From Vibrio sinensis (lineage in GTDB: Bacteria > Pseudomonadota > Gammaproteobacteria > Enterobacterales > Vibrionaceae): a stretch of DNA of 64,000 nt. Each line of letters starts with the position of its first letter. The first letter of the stretch is position 1. Both the position numbers and the translations under genes were made by a program. The DNA lies in assembly GCF_003605645.1 (NCBI RefSeq), contig NZ_QVMU01000004.1, positions 124,001-188,000 of the forward strand. The letters run 5' to 3'. This document shows positions 36,338 through 45,903 of this stretch, one piece after another. The notes under the pieces were generated by a model that saw only the letters and a list, made by a program, of their open reading frames with translations, did no database searches and was not told where the DNA came from.

Positions 36338-36955
36338 TCATATGGTATCTATTGCACTTATCGGCCGCCCAATCGATCGAACTCGAAAGTACTGTTTATC
36401 TGTGAGCGTTATATGTGTCAGAGATTGATTATCAATACTCAATACAGAATATAATGATGGGTTTTGCCAATCCATCCCCAATATCGATGCCAAAATCATA
36501 CGAATAGTTCCACCATGACACACCACGAGCGTGTCTTGTTCCGCGTGACGACATAATGCTTTCCATGCCTGAGTTATTCGGACATGAAATTCGCCAAGTG
36601 ACTCAGCATTGGGCAACGTAACCTGTGCAGGCTGAGTCCAAAACTGTTCTAGCGTTGACCACTGCTCGGTGAGTTCATCAAACGGAACGCCATCGACATC
36701 ACCAAAGTGCATTTCTTGGAAATCATCAATCACGGTTAGAGGAATATCTAACGTTTGGTGCAATAGATCAGCAGCGACACGGCATCTTTGCAATGGTGAC
36801 GTAACTATGGTCTCCACACCTAACTGAAGCGCCTGTACTCCGTTACAAATTGCGACTTGGATGTCAGTTGCAACCGCAACATCGGTTCGCCCATATAAGG
36901 CCGGAAGCCCCGATGTCTTTCCATGTCTAAGTAAGTAGATATTGATGGTTTTCAT
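36338..36955 (-). CDS. cobC: Alpha-ribazole phosphatase-type histidine phosphatase
   Basis: 205 residues. The phosphoglycerate-mutase-like signature is LLRHGKTSG (catalytic His near residue 11), with the second conserved site VCHGGTIR. In this setting it should remove phosphate from alpha-ribazole phosphate (or adenosylcobalamin phosphate) in nucleotide-loop assembly. It is the last gene of cobT-cobS-cobU-cobC, sharing one base with cobU. Confidence 0.88.
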   Translation of the reverse strand: MKTINIYLLRHGKTSGLPALYGRTDVAVATDIQVAICNGVQALQLGVETIVTSPLQRCRVAADLLHQTLDIPLTVIDDFQEMHFGDVDGVPFDELTEQWSTLEQFWTQPAQVTLPNAESLGEFHVRITQAWKALCRHAEQDTLVVCHGGTIRMILASILGMDWQNPSLYSVLSIDNQSLTHITLTDKQYFRVRSIGRPISAIDTI

Positions 36956-37503
36956 TACGAGTCGCTCTCAGGCTCATTCTTCAAACTCATCGGTAACCCT
37001 GCTGCCACAAACGTCACTTGTTGCGCTATGCGCGCTATGCCTTGGTTCATCCATCCCGCGTGATCCACAAACAGACGCGTAACTTCACCCATAGGGATAA
37101 TGCCTAACCCGACTTCATTCGACACGAGAAAAAGATGGGCGTGACTTTGAGTTAATGCCTCAATGAGTTCTTGAACGTGACGTCTAATCTCGCTCTCACT
37201 GGCTTGTTCACCTTGAGTAAAAATCACGTTGTTCAACCATAACGTCAAGCAGTCAACCAGCACGACGTCACCTTGTTGAAAATTCATAAGTGCTGATGCT
37301 AAATCCAGCGGACATTCATACAATTGCCAGCGATCATCACGAGAACGTTGATGATGCTCAATACGTTGCTGCATTTCATCATCGGTCGACATCGCCGTTG
37401 CAATATAGTGACGAGAATGGTCACCAGCTTGCAACACGGCCTGAGCTTCAGCAAAACTCGATTTACCCGAACGAGCCCCGCCCAATATCAAATGCACACT
37501 CAT
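36955..37503 (-). CDS. cobU: Bifunctional adenosylcobinamide kinase / phosphate guanylyltransferase
   Basis: 182 residues from the ATG at 37503 (MSVHLILGGARSGKS); the longer frame upstream runs into cobS. P-loop GGARSGKS, and the conserved VDCLTLWLNN and NEVGLGIIP segments are present. It phosphorylates adenosylcobinamide and transfers GMP to give adenosylcobinamide-GDP. It starts 2 bp after the cobS stop, within a tightly packed operon. Confidence 0.92.
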   Translation of the reverse strand: MSVHLILGGARSGKSSFAEAQAVLQAGDHSRHYIATAMSTDDEMQQRIEHHQRSRDDRWQLYECPLDLASALMNFQQGDVVLVDCLTLWLNNVIFTQGEQASESEIRRHVQELIEALTQSHAHLFLVSNEVGLGIIPMGEVTRLFVDHAGWMNQGIARIAQQVTFVAAGLPMSLKNEPESDS

Positions 37504-37505
37504 AC

Positions 37506-38276
37506 TTACACTAATCTCGCTATAAGAACCAAATAACAAAGCATTTCCATTACCTGCTGTGCGCCACCTAGACAGTCTCCTGTGAAGCCACCTAAGCGCT
37601 TCATAAGCCAAGCTTTAAATAAGTAGCGAAAAACTGTAGCTACAAGCAGTAAAATAAATGCGGTATCTAAACCAAACAAGAAACAAGGCAAGATACCTGT
37701 CAGCGCTAAAATCAATAACTCGCTTTTTGATTGCTGGCTGGCGAGAGGCTTACTCTTGCTGGTGTCGATGTCGGAAACATAAGGCATATCATAAATGAGT
37801 GATGCCGCGACCGCTCGGCTTAGAGTGTAAGATACCAGCAGAACAAACAACATATTAGATGTCGGAGCCAATTGACTGAGCAAAACATACTTACCCAGCA
37901 ACGCCATCACTAAAGCACTCGCGCCATAAGTACCAATGCGACTATCTTTCATGATGGTTAAACGGCGCTCTAAAGTCATGCCGCCGCCAATGCCATCGGC
38001 CATATCCGTTAAACCATCTTCATGAAATGCCCCGGTTAGCAACAAGCTAAACACCATCATCAAGAAAATCGCGATATCGAGACCAAAAAGCAGTTTCGCA
38101 ACGCTATATACGCTAAAACAGAGTAACCCTAACAATACACCCACTAAGGCAAAATAGCGTCCAGCCTGATTCATTCGCTCTTCACTATAAGGGGTATTTT
38201 TAGGTATGGGTAAACGAGAAAAGAAACCTAACGCTAACCAAAATAATTCCAACTGATGCTTTGCTCGGCTCGTCAT
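37506..38276 (-). CDS. cobS: Adenosylcobinamide-GDP ribazoletransferase (cobalamin synthase)
   Basis: 256 residues, polytopic. It has the CobS motifs FSRLPIP near the N-terminus, [18 protein letters not shown] (metal-binding acid cluster) and the C-terminal [13 protein letters not shown]. It joins adenosylcobinamide-GDP to alpha-ribazole at the inner membrane. It shares base 38276 with cobT. Confidence 0.93.
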   Translation of the reverse strand: MTSRAKHQLELFWLALGFFSRLPIPKNTPYSEERMNQAGRYFALVGVLLGLLCFSVYSVAKLLFGLDIAIFLMMVFSLLLTGAFHEDGLTDMADGIGGGMTLERRLTIMKDSRIGTYGASALVMALLGKYVLLSQLAPTSNMLFVLLVSYTLSRAVAASLIYDMPYVSDIDTSKSKPLASQQSKSELLILALTGILPCFLFGLDTAFILLLVATVFRYLFKAWLMKRLGGFTGDCLGGAQQVMEMLCYLVLIARLV

Positions 38277-39313
38277 TACACCGTGACTCCCGCTTCTTCA
38301 AAGCTAGCCATCGTATTGTAAAATTCAGCAGCAGCACGAATCAGTGGAACCGCCAGTACAGCGCCTGTCCCCTCGCCCAAGCGTAATGAAAGATCCAGCA
38401 GTGGCTGAGCTTCTAATTCTTGAAGCAGATACTTATGTCCAGCCTCATGAGACTGATGAGCAAAAATCATATAATCACGACATAGCGGATTAATCTTCGC
38501 AGCCACGTAAGCTGCAGCAGTAACAATAAAACCATCGACAATCACAGGTGTGCGATGTTCACATGCACCTAAAAACGCGCCGACCATCTGCACGATTTCA
38601 AAACCGCCGACTTGTGCAAGTACCTCTTCGACACTTTGTCCCAAACAGCGAGCAACGCCTTTTTCCACTACTGCTATTTTCTTAGACAACTGTTGGTCAC
38701 TGATTCCTGTACCACGACCTACACACTCACTTGCTGAGCGCCCTGATAATGCGCAAAGAATCGCAGAAGCACTGCTGGTATTGCCAATACCCATTTCACC
38801 AAACATCACCAAGTTACAGCCTGATGCCACAACATTCGCAACAATGCTCTTGCCGTAGCTAAGACCTTGCTCGACTTGCGTTTGGCTCATCGCAGCTTGC
38901 TGGGCAAAGTTTTCTGTTCGCTGACCAAGGCGTTGAATAACAAAATCTGCATTGTCGCTTTCAACCGGTAACAATATTCCTGTATCAATCACTTTCATTG
39001 CCACATGATTGGTTCGACAAAAACAATTGATCGCCGCACCACCTGCGAGAAAGTTAAGTACCATTTGCTGTGTTACCGCACTCGGCGCAATACTCACACC
39101 CTCATCGGCCACACCATGATCGCCCGCGAACACTAAAACAGTAGGTTGCTCGATATTAATTTCAGTGACAACGTCACTTTTGTTTATGCTTTGAATCAGC
39201 GCAATTTGATGGGCAACCCGTTCTAACTGGCCTAAAGCACCTATTGGCTTGGTTTTTTGGTTGATTCGATGCCATATCGCATCGGAGAAAGACTGCTTTT
39301 GCATAATTTGCAT
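38276..39313 (-). CDS. cobT: Nicotinate-nucleotide--dimethylbenzimidazole phosphoribosyltransferase
   Basis: 345 residues (342 if the ATG at 39304 is used). Signature stretches are [38 protein letters not shown] and the C-terminal LRLGEGTGA with the catalytic Glu. It makes alpha-ribazole 5'-phosphate, the lower-ligand precursor of cobalamin. First gene of the cobTSUC operon. The leader shows no recognisable B12 box. With btuCD 6 kb away, the cell can salvage corrinoids; de novo corrin ring genes are not seen. Confidence 0.93.
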   Translation of the reverse strand: MQIMQKQSFSDAIWHRINQKTKPIGALGQLERVAHQIALIQSINKSDVVTEINIEQPTVLVFAGDHGVADEGVSIAPSAVTQQMVLNFLAGGAAINCFCRTNHVAMKVIDTGILLPVESDNADFVIQRLGQRTENFAQQAAMSQTQVEQGLSYGKSIVANVVASGCNLVMFGEMGIGNTSSASAILCALSGRSASECVGRGTGISDQQLSKKIAVVEKGVARCLGQSVEEVLAQVGGFEIVQMVGAFLGACEHRTPVIVDGFIVTAAAYVAAKINPLCRDYMIFAHQSHEAGHKYLLQELEAQPLLDLSLRLGEGTGAVLAVPLIRAAAEFYNTMASFEEAGVTV

Positions 39314-39634
39314 AGTTTATTGCCGTGATACCAATTTATGACTGTACTGACAGTCACTTAATGCTGCGACTGCCCAGATAAAAACGCCCTGCTATGTTAC
39401 AGCAAGTCACAATGTTCAACACGATAGATTATCTCTTACATATCGTTGATATCGTAATTTATCACTATCAATCCGACATCAAACATGCCAAGTGTAATAT
39501 GGCTCATCATTTTCCCACCCAAACTGAATTGCAAATTGAGAATATCAACGGCAACTGCTCGCTGTTTCACTATCTATTCTGTTCCGACTTCCTCTAAGGC
39601 ATTGATAATTGGTAGCTATAGATTGGAGACATAC
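39314..39634. other. Noncoding region upstream of cobT
   Basis: AT-rich spacer that must hold the cobT promoter. A 67-codon open frame on the plus strand (39394-39597) has no ribosome site and poor composition, so I treat it as chance. No riboswitch seen. Confidence 0.45.
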
Positions 39635-39662
39635 TTGGCATAAACCATGCTTAATCTATTTT
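39635..39662 (+). promoter_or_regulatory. Candidate promoter of the 28-codon gene
   Basis: TTGGCA (39635-39640) and TATTTT (39657-39662), separated by 16 bp, precede the small gene by ~25 bp. Confidence 0.35.
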
Positions 39663-39688
39663 GTTGTTTGTTGTATTAAGGAGATCTT

Positions 39689-39775
39689 ATGTTTGCTAAT
39701 CAAAAAGCCAAAAAACGGAAGCAAAATAAGGCCAGACCCAAAACATCTCAGAAAATCCCGTTGTCCCTTACCTAA
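39689..39775 (+). CDS. Candidate 28-residue highly basic small protein
   Basis: A 28-codon frame starting MFANQKAKKRKQNKARPK, with a strong ribosome site (AAGGAGATCTT) correctly spaced. About 40% of residues are Lys or Arg, and there is no membrane segment. A strong terminator follows at 39851. Together, promoter-like boxes, ribosome site, short frame and terminator look like a stand-alone transcription unit. I do not recognise the product; a ribosome- or nucleic-acid-associated small protein is possible. It could also be the leader of an sRNA. Confidence 0.5.
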   Translation: MFANQKAKKRKQNKARPKTSQKIPLSLT

Positions 39776-39850
39776 CGTACTATCATAAACCTTTTTCTTA
39801 ACCCAAATCCCGAAAGCATACACTTGTCGTCAACGTTCAACTGTCAATTT

Positions 39851-39877
39851 GGCCTCTATTTAAGAGGCCGTTTTTTT
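39851..39877 (+). terminator. Strong intrinsic terminator
   Basis: GGCCTCT / AGAGGCC, a 7-bp perfect stem with a 5-nt loop, then G and seven T residues. Confidence 0.9.
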
Positions 39878-40102
39878 ATATTCATCACTTCATCCTCTCA
39901 TTTTATACTCAAGACGCTAGAATATGCTTAGGTACCCGTCAGCTCCTAAGCATCGATTCCCGATATGGTTGAGTTGGATAAATCTAGGCAACATCGCTGT
40001 ATCTTCAACCATGACGAACATACTTTGTTCCAAATCACAGAATTATCGACGACTTTATTTAATGCTATGCTCAAACGATACAACGACCTAAGGACTCTTG
40101 TT

Positions 40103-40804
40103 TTGGGCACAGATTCAAAAACTACGGTAATGATTGCAGGCGGAACGGGCTTAGTTGGTACAGAGTTGGTCAAACTTCTCCTTGAGAAATCACCAATAGA
40201 GCAAATTTACGCGCTGACACGTAAACCGCTGCCCTTTCATCACACCAAGCTAACGTCCATCATTCAAGCTGATTTGACCATCCATGATTGGGATGAGAGC
40301 ATGGCCACGCCTACCATTGGGTTTATCTGCCTCGGTAGCACTCGTAAACAAGCCAAATCCAAAGCCGAGCTAGAGCGAATCGATTACCATCTGGTGTGTT
40401 CGGTTGCTCAACAAATGAAAGCGATTGGAATCAAAAAAATCGCAGTTGTTTCTAGCTATGGGGCATCACTACGTACTCCATCTCACTATTTGCGCTGTAA
40501 AGGCAAAATGGAATTCGCGATAGAGAAGATGGGGTTTGAACAAGTCACCTTTGTTCGTCCTGGTCCATTAAAAGGCTTAAGAGATATACCAAGAAAAGAC
40601 GAAGCCATTGTGCAATCAGTACTAAACGCTTGTCGCCCAATCCTTATCGGCCGTCTTGCTAACTTTATTCCGATTACCGCCACTGAAGTCGCCCAGTCGA
40701 TGCTATACAGTACATTTAGCCATCACCCTATCACGCACAAGCCTAAAACCGTGCAGTATTTGAATAGTATTGATATGCGCTTGCTGCTGAAAAAGTATCA
40801 ATAA
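40103..40804 (+). CDS. NAD(P)-binding Rossmann-fold protein (atypical SDR, YbjT/HTATIP2-like)
   Basis: About 233 residues if started at the TTG at 40103, which has AAGGA 8 bp upstream; ATGs at 39965, 40067 and 40130 are also in frame but lack ribosome sites. The dinucleotide-binding motif GGTGLVG appears at the N-terminus, with LTRKPLPF and VSSYGA further on. The family is the atypical short-chain dehydrogenases similar to human HTATIP2 and bacterial oxidoreductase YwnB/YbjT types. Substrate unknown, cytosolic. Confidence 0.75.
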   Translation: MGTDSKTTVMIAGGTGLVGTELVKLLLEKSPIEQIYALTRKPLPFHHTKLTSIIQADLTIHDWDESMATPTIGFICLGSTRKQAKSKAELERIDYHLVCSVAQQMKAIGIKKIAVVSSYGASLRTPSHYLRCKGKMEFAIEKMGFEQVTFVRPGPLKGLRDIPRKDEAIVQSVLNACRPILIGRLANFIPITATEVAQSMLYSTFSHHPITHKPKTVQYLNSIDMRLLLKKYQ

Positions 40805-40993
40805 TCTACTCTATCTCTATCGTTAATGGCGAAATTACCAACAAAATCAGTTTTTAATAACTAAAACGCATATCAAATAGGTAATTCTTCTTTCATTCAG
40901 ACATATAGAATCATTACTCTAAATTACAGAACAGAATCTTTATTGCATTAATTTTGCGATCTGATTCACATGTAATTATAAGGTTCAGCCATT

Positions 40994-42364
40994 ATGTCCG
41001 TTGCTATTATCGCCTCTCTTGCTGTTTTTGTTGGTATTGTTTTCTTCCTACATTATCAACAAAGACAAGCCCACACTCTTTCTCGTTTAGTTCTACTTGG
41101 GCTGATCTTAGGTAGTGCATTTGGTCTTGGGCTCCAACTCATTTTTGGTGAGCAAAGCCCGATTATTAGCCAAACCTTAGAATGGGTGAACATTGTTGGC
41201 AGTGGTTATGTCGGCCTATTAAAAATGGTGATCATGCCGTTAGTGCTAGTTTCAATGATTGCCGCTGTTGTTAAGTTAGAGAAAGGCGGTTCGCTGGGCA
41301 AAATTTCAGGCATAACCATCAGTATCTTGTTGCTCACCACAGCGATCGCTGCCCTAGTTGGTATTGTCGTGACCAATGCCTTTGGCCTGTCTGCAGAGGG
41401 TTTGGTTGAGGGCTCGCGTGAAACGGCTCGAATGACACTACTGGAAACTAACGTAGCTCAAGTGAGTGAACTTTCTATCCCTCAGATGCTGATTAGCTTT
41501 ATCCCAACCAATCCGTTTGCAGATCTAACCGGCGCACGCTCAACTTCTATTATTGCTGTGGTTATTTTCGGCGTATTAATGGGGATTGCCGCACGTAAAG
41601 TTATGGCAGAAAAAGCCGAACTTGAACAACCGATTCGTACCTTTGTCGAAGCGATTCAATCAGTGATTATGCGTTTAGTAAAAATGATCATGGCTTTGAC
41701 ACCTTACGGCATTGCAGCGCTGATGGCGAAAGTGGTCGCGACATCAAATGGTTCTGACATTCTTAGTTTGCTGGGTTTCATCGTTGCTTCGTATGTTGCC
41801 ATTTTCCTGATGTTCATTGTGCATGGTGTTTTAGTTTCGCTCGTTGGCGTCAGTCCAAAAACGTATTTCAAAAACATTTGGCCAGTACTGACTTTTGCGT
41901 TTACTTCACGAAGCTCAGCGGCTTCAATTCCACTTAATGTAGAAGCACAAATCAATAAACTGAGCGTACCGCCTGCTATCGCGAATTTATCCGCTTCGTT
42001 TGGGGCGACAATTGGTCAAAATGGTTGTGCTGGTATTTACCCAGCTATGCTCGCGGTGATGGTGGCGCCAACAGTAGGCATTAACCCACTGGATATCAAT
42101 TTCCTACTCTCTTTAATCGGTATTATTACGATTAGCTCATTCGGTATTGCTGGCGTAGGCGGCGGTGCGACATTTGCAGCTCTGATTGTATTACCAGCAA
42201 TGGGTTTACCTGTCACGATTGCGGCATTATTGATTTCAATCGAACCATTAATCGACATGGCTCGCACCGCGCTAAACGTTTCTGGCGCCATGACAGCTGG
42301 TACTGTCACTAGTCGCCTGCTTAATAGCAAAGCAAATCAAGAAATGGCCCAACTGAACTCTTAG
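40994..42364 (+). CDS. tcyP: L-cystine:Na+/H+ symporter of the DAACS family
   Basis: 456 residues with eight or more membrane helices and the dicarboxylate/amino-acid:cation symporter signatures: [13 protein letters not shown] (hairpin region), [12 protein letters not shown], and [14 protein letters not shown]. These match TcyP (YdjN), which imports L-cystine. Length is typical. The long, smooth upstream spacer (190 bp) probably carries sulphur regulation, but no clear operator was seen. Single gene with a weak downstream terminator. Confidence 0.88.
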   Translation: MSVAIIASLAVFVGIVFFLHYQQRQAHTLSRLVLLGLILGSAFGLGLQLIFGEQSPIISQTLEWVNIVGSGYVGLLKMVIMPLVLVSMIAAVVKLEKGGSLGKISGITISILLLTTAIAALVGIVVTNAFGLSAEGLVEGSRETARMTLLETNVAQVSELSIPQMLISFIPTNPFADLTGARSTSIIAVVIFGVLMGIAARKVMAEKAELEQPIRTFVEAIQSVIMRLVKMIMALTPYGIAALMAKVVATSNGSDILSLLGFIVASYVAIFLMFIVHGVLVSLVGVSPKTYFKNIWPVLTFAFTSRSSAASIPLNVEAQINKLSVPPAIANLSASFGATIGQNGCAGIYPAMLAVMVAPTVGINPLDINFLLSLIGIITISSFGIAGVGGGATFAALIVLPAMGLPVTIAALLISIEPLIDMARTALNVSGAMTAGTVTSRLLNSKANQEMAQLNS

Positions 42365-42399
42365 ATAAACGATCTGTAGTAACAATGAAACCGTCGATG

Positions 42400-42426
42400 A
42401 AGCGTTGCCTCATAGCCACGCTTTTT
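42400..42426 (+). terminator. Weak terminator after tcyP
   Basis: AAGCGT / ACGCTT, a 6-bp stem with a 12-nt loop, followed by TTT. Confidence 0.45.
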
Positions 42427-42566
42427 GCGTTCTCAGATAAACAAAAATCAGGACTCTATGCCTTGCGACAACTGCATTCATCTTAAGAAAAATGCTAATG
42501 CAGCCACCCGTCTGAATCAGATCACACAATTTACTTATATAGAGCCTCGAACTTGTTCAACACTCG

Positions 42567-42598
42567 GGATTTAACGCTGACTGCGCAGCGCTTAATCC
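42567..42598. other. 13-bp hairpin just past the P-loop kinase gene
   Basis: GGATTTAACGCTG / CAGCGCTTAATCC pair over 13 positions with one mismatch and one G-T pair; 6-nt loop. It begins 8 bp beyond the kinase stop. No T-run. It may be a terminator or a cassette-end structure. Confidence 0.45.
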
Positions 42599-42605
42599 TT
42601 ATCTG

Positions 42606-43103
42606 TTATGTGTATTCATCAACACGCACCAGACTGAGGTTTTCCCTAACTGTTGGTGCTTCAAAATACTGGGTTACGTGATGAAATACCGCCTCTGTGT
42701 CGAACTTAGCTCTTTCGGGTTGCTCACCCCGACGTTTAGCGACTTGGGATAAACATTTTTCATCAGTGACGTCTAAATAACAGAGCTCATGCTCACTGTT
42801 GACTTCGGAACATAGTGACACAAACCAAGCTCGTTGTTTTACAGTATTAGCAGGGAAATCCATGACAACATTAACCCCCACGTTCAGCAAGTTTTGAACG
42901 TGATTTTTGACGAATGGCTTAATGATGTTTGAGTACTTAATGTAGTCATCAAACGTCTGAATTTGTAATGAATAATGAGCTGACAACCAATCATCTTCTG
43001 AAATTAAGACTGCATTATTTTCAGCAGCTACAATCTTTGATTTAGTCGATTTTCCTGCTCCCATCTTGCCACAGAAGAAGAATAGCTTTCCCTTATTTCC
43101 CAT
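42606..43103 (-). CDS. P-loop kinase/ATPase (AAA_33-like), accessory
   Basis: 165 residues. Walker A GKMGAGKSTKS at about residues 12-22, followed by the acidic pair SEDDWL near residue 37 and VVMDFPANT, as in small-molecule and polynucleotide kinases of the AAA_33 group. The substrate is unknown. The gene is AT-rich and sits at the edge of the accessory region, between tcyP and an IS110 fragment whose left end begins 19 bp upstream of its start. It may have arrived as a cassette. Confidence 0.7.
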   Translation of the reverse strand: MGNKGKLFFFCGKMGAGKSTKSKIVAAENNAVLISEDDWLSAHYSLQIQTFDDYIKYSNIIKPFVKNHVQNLLNVGVNVVMDFPANTVKQRAWFVSLCSEVNSEHELCYLDVTDEKCLSQVAKRRGEQPERAKFDTEAVFHHVTQYFEAPTVRENLSLVRVDEYT

Positions 43104-43121
43104 GTTTCCACCATTTACATA

Positions 43122-43388
43122 TAACGAATGACATGGATTCCCCCTACGGTGGTTCTACCACACTTAAGTGGTCCCCATTCGCACTGGAGGCACCATATCG
43201 ATTATTCTTTTTACGGTATCGACCTGCCGAAAAACCACTTTAGTTTTCATCCAGTAAAACAAAATAGTAAAGCCCTATTTCATAAGTCGGTTACTCGCCC
43301 TAACCAACTGACTACAATAGCAAATATGCCTCTCATGCGTATAGAGATTGAAGCGTGTGGTGATGCATATTATTGGGCAAGGACATAA
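43122..43388 (+). pseudogene. IS110-family insertion sequence, left-end and transposase N-terminal fragment
   Basis: A frame reading DYSFYGIDLPKNHFSFH ... MRIEIEACGDAYYWAR matches the N-terminal DEDD (RuvC-like) domain of IS110 transposases, with the first Asp in GID and the Glu in IEIEAC. It breaks off at ~43388, so most of the transposase is missing. The first ~75 bp (from TAACGAATGACATGG, including the palindrome CACTTAAGTG) are shared with the fragment at 50294 and define the element's left end. Confidence 0.75.
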
Positions 43389-43430
43389 CAACGAACAACA
43401 AAGTTGCTTACACCTAGGTTGAGCCTGGAG

Positions 43431-43669
43431 ATAACTGAAAAACAACTATTTAACCATTTTTTGAATAGTGTCTGCTGGGGTTAACCAATAATGATTGGCA
43501 ACGGAGAGATCGCAATAAGAGATCCTCAATATGTATTTATTGTAAGCAATGCTTAATGACCGAAGTGACAAAGCTAAGTAGATAGCGTTGGTGTTCGAAG
43601 AATATTGGCTGCTCACGCAGCCAATAGGATGTTATTGTCGATTGGCAGACAGAAAACTCATATATGTAT
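43431..43669 (+). repeat. ~240-bp repeat, copy 1 (probable IS110 right end)
   Basis: Aligns along its length with 48104-48350 in direct orientation, sharing for example AATAGTGnCTGCTGGGG and CCTCAATATGT with scattered changes and small gaps. It lies 40 bp after the IS110 transposase fragment, so it is probably the right end, including noncoding sequence, of an internally deleted element. Confidence 0.7.
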
Positions 43670-43683
43670 GGATAATAAGCATT

Positions 43684-44157
<474 letters not shown>

Positions 44158-44160
44158 TTA

Positions 44161-44192
44161 TTATTAAGTGCTGAATTAACAGCACTTAATAA
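44161..44192 (-). other. Intercistronic hairpin between nanT and yhcH
   Basis: TTATTAAGTGCTG / CAGCACTTAATAA, a 13-bp perfect stem with a 6-nt loop, directly before the yhcH ribosome site. It may tune yhcH expression or process the mRNA. Confidence 0.6.
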
Positions 44193-44228
44193 GTGTCTAT
44201 ATTTTTATTGAGTAAAATATAACCCATA

Positions 44229-45707
44229 TTAAACAGTTACATTTTTCACCTTTTGTTTCACAATTGCCCCGCTAAAAGGCTTACCATCAATAGCATCATG
44301 AGTTCTAAGTACCTCTGGGTAAATCCAACGCTGAACACGTGAAGGCATATCTAAACCAACCATTAAAATAACCGCAAACGTCAAACCAAATGACAAAGAA
44401 GCGATAGCAGTACCTAAGCTTAGATGCTGCGCGATCGTAACCCCTATAATCGGAGCTAAAGCACCACCTAGCGCACCAACGTTATAGGTGAAACCCAAGC
44501 CAGCCGCACGCTGCTCAGTATCAAAATAACCACCTATAAGTTTTGGCATGATACCGGCGATACCTTGGCCTAGCATTTGCTGAACGAATAACAATGCTCC
44601 AAGCATCCAAATATTGCTACCACCTACGGTAAACACCGGAATGATTACTAACTGTGAACCAAGCAAACCATAAACATATGCTTTACGAGTACCCAACCAG
44701 TCCCCTAAAAACCCACCTAGACAGCAACCAACTGATGTACCAAAACCAGCGAAAGTTAATACTGTTGCTACATCTGTCGGATCAAAAGCTAGATCTGATT
44801 TTAGATATGTTGGCAATAACGCCTGAATAGGCCACGAATATAGGAAAGCTAGCAGTACGAATACCATCAGCGTAACTCCAGTAGGCCAACGTTTACCGGT
44901 ACTTTGCATCATAAAACTAACAAAGACCCCTGCGCAGAATAATCCTAAAACCGTTATAATTATCGGGTTGCCCACATTACCAGCGAAACATAACCACAAT
45001 GCAGCGGCGGTCGCGATAGAAAGCGCAGTATTTAGTACTTTGTTTTTACCTCGGTATAGAATATCGACCATCGTTGGTGCTGGTGTTTTCCCTTCACGCA
45101 ACTCTTCCCAATCTTCTGCTTCAGGAATGTTCTTACGCAGCCAAAGAGCAAATACAATTGGAAGAATGCCAATAAAGAAGAGTGAACGCCAGCCAAGAAC
45201 TGGTACAACTATGCTGTATGTTTGAGCGGCAATAACCGCACCAATAGAGAAGCCTGAAATCAAGAAACCACTTGCCTTATTACGCATGTGTTTTGGCCAG
45301 CTTTCTATTACGTAAGTAGCACTTGCACCAATTTCACCGGCCATACCCATGCCGATCATTAAACGTGCGACAAATAAAGTCATGTAGCCTGGTGCAAAGC
45401 CACATAATAATGTACCCACTGAAAATAGTACGATACTGGTTACCATAGCTAAACGACGACCGTACTTATCGCCCATCGCACCTAACAACAATCCACCAAA
45501 CCAACGAGATATAAACGCAGCAGAAATAAGGCTTGCAGCTTCTACAGTCGTCAAGTTAAAATCTGTTTGGATTTCCGTTAGTACTAACGTAATCAATACA
45601 AAATCAAAACCATCTAATAAATACCCTAACCAAGCGGCTGAAAATGCTTTCCATTGGGATCTATTAAGTTGGTTATACCACGGGACGTTTTGTGTTTTCG
45701 TACTCAT
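44229..45707 (-). CDS. nanT: Sialic acid (N-acetylneuraminate) MFS transporter
   Basis: 492 residues from the ATG at 45707 (ribosome site GGGAG); it follows E. coli NanT closely over its length, e.g. [47 protein letters not shown] and [17 protein letters not shown]. NanT is a proton-coupled importer in the inner membrane with fourteen predicted helices. Many Vibrio species use the SiaPQM TRAP system instead, so an MFS NanT inside an IS-bracketed segment supports acquisition by transfer. Confidence 0.93.
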   Translation of the reverse strand: MSTKTQNVPWYNQLNRSQWKAFSAAWLGYLLDGFDFVLITLVLTEIQTDFNLTTVEAASLISAAFISRWFGGLLLGAMGDKYGRRLAMVTSIVLFSVGTLLCGFAPGYMTLFVARLMIGMGMAGEIGASATYVIESWPKHMRNKASGFLISGFSIGAVIAAQTYSIVVPVLGWRSLFFIGILPIVFALWLRKNIPEAEDWEELREGKTPAPTMVDILYRGKNKVLNTALSIATAAALWLCFAGNVGNPIIITVLGLFCAGVFVSFMMQSTGKRWPTGVTLMVFVLLAFLYSWPIQALLPTYLKSDLAFDPTDVATVLTFAGFGTSVGCCLGGFLGDWLGTRKAYVYGLLGSQLVIIPVFTVGGSNIWMLGALLFVQQMLGQGIAGIMPKLIGGYFDTEQRAAGLGFTYNVGALGGALAPIIGVTIAQHLSLGTAIASLSFGLTFAVILMVGLDMPSRVQRWIYPEVLRTHDAIDGKPFSGAIVKQKVKNVTV

Positions 45708-45838
45708 AGAACACTCCCACGTTTGGTTCGCCAAACGCGATATTAATGTGATAATTCGGCTTGATTGCAACTCATGCCGGAGTAAATATTGAACGCTGGA
45801 CCTTATAAATCAACGTTGAATATTTTTCATGTTCGAAT

Positions 45839-45895
45839 GCTTCTCATATCTATAAATCAAGGTTTGCAACACCTTAATTTATAGATATGAGAAGC
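45839..45895 (-). other. Long intercistronic stem-loop between nanA and nanT
   Basis: A 19-bp perfect stem (left arm 45839-45857, right arm 45877-45895), with a further AAGGT/ACCTT pairing inside the loop. It is directly downstream of nanA. A T-run follows on the plus strand only, so it is not a typical terminator for the leftward operon. Confidence 0.65.
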
Positions 45896-45903
45896 TATTT
45901 TTT

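Noticed and set aside
39304..39420. Adenosylcobalamin riboswitch before cobT
   Set aside because: No B12-box-like sequence on the minus strand in the leader.
39394..39597. 67-codon open frame upstream of cobT
   Set aside because: No ribosome site, composition like random AT-rich DNA, and it sits where the cobT promoter should be.
42554..42612. attC site after the P-loop kinase
   Set aside because: The ends do not pair as core sites; only a simple hairpin is supported.
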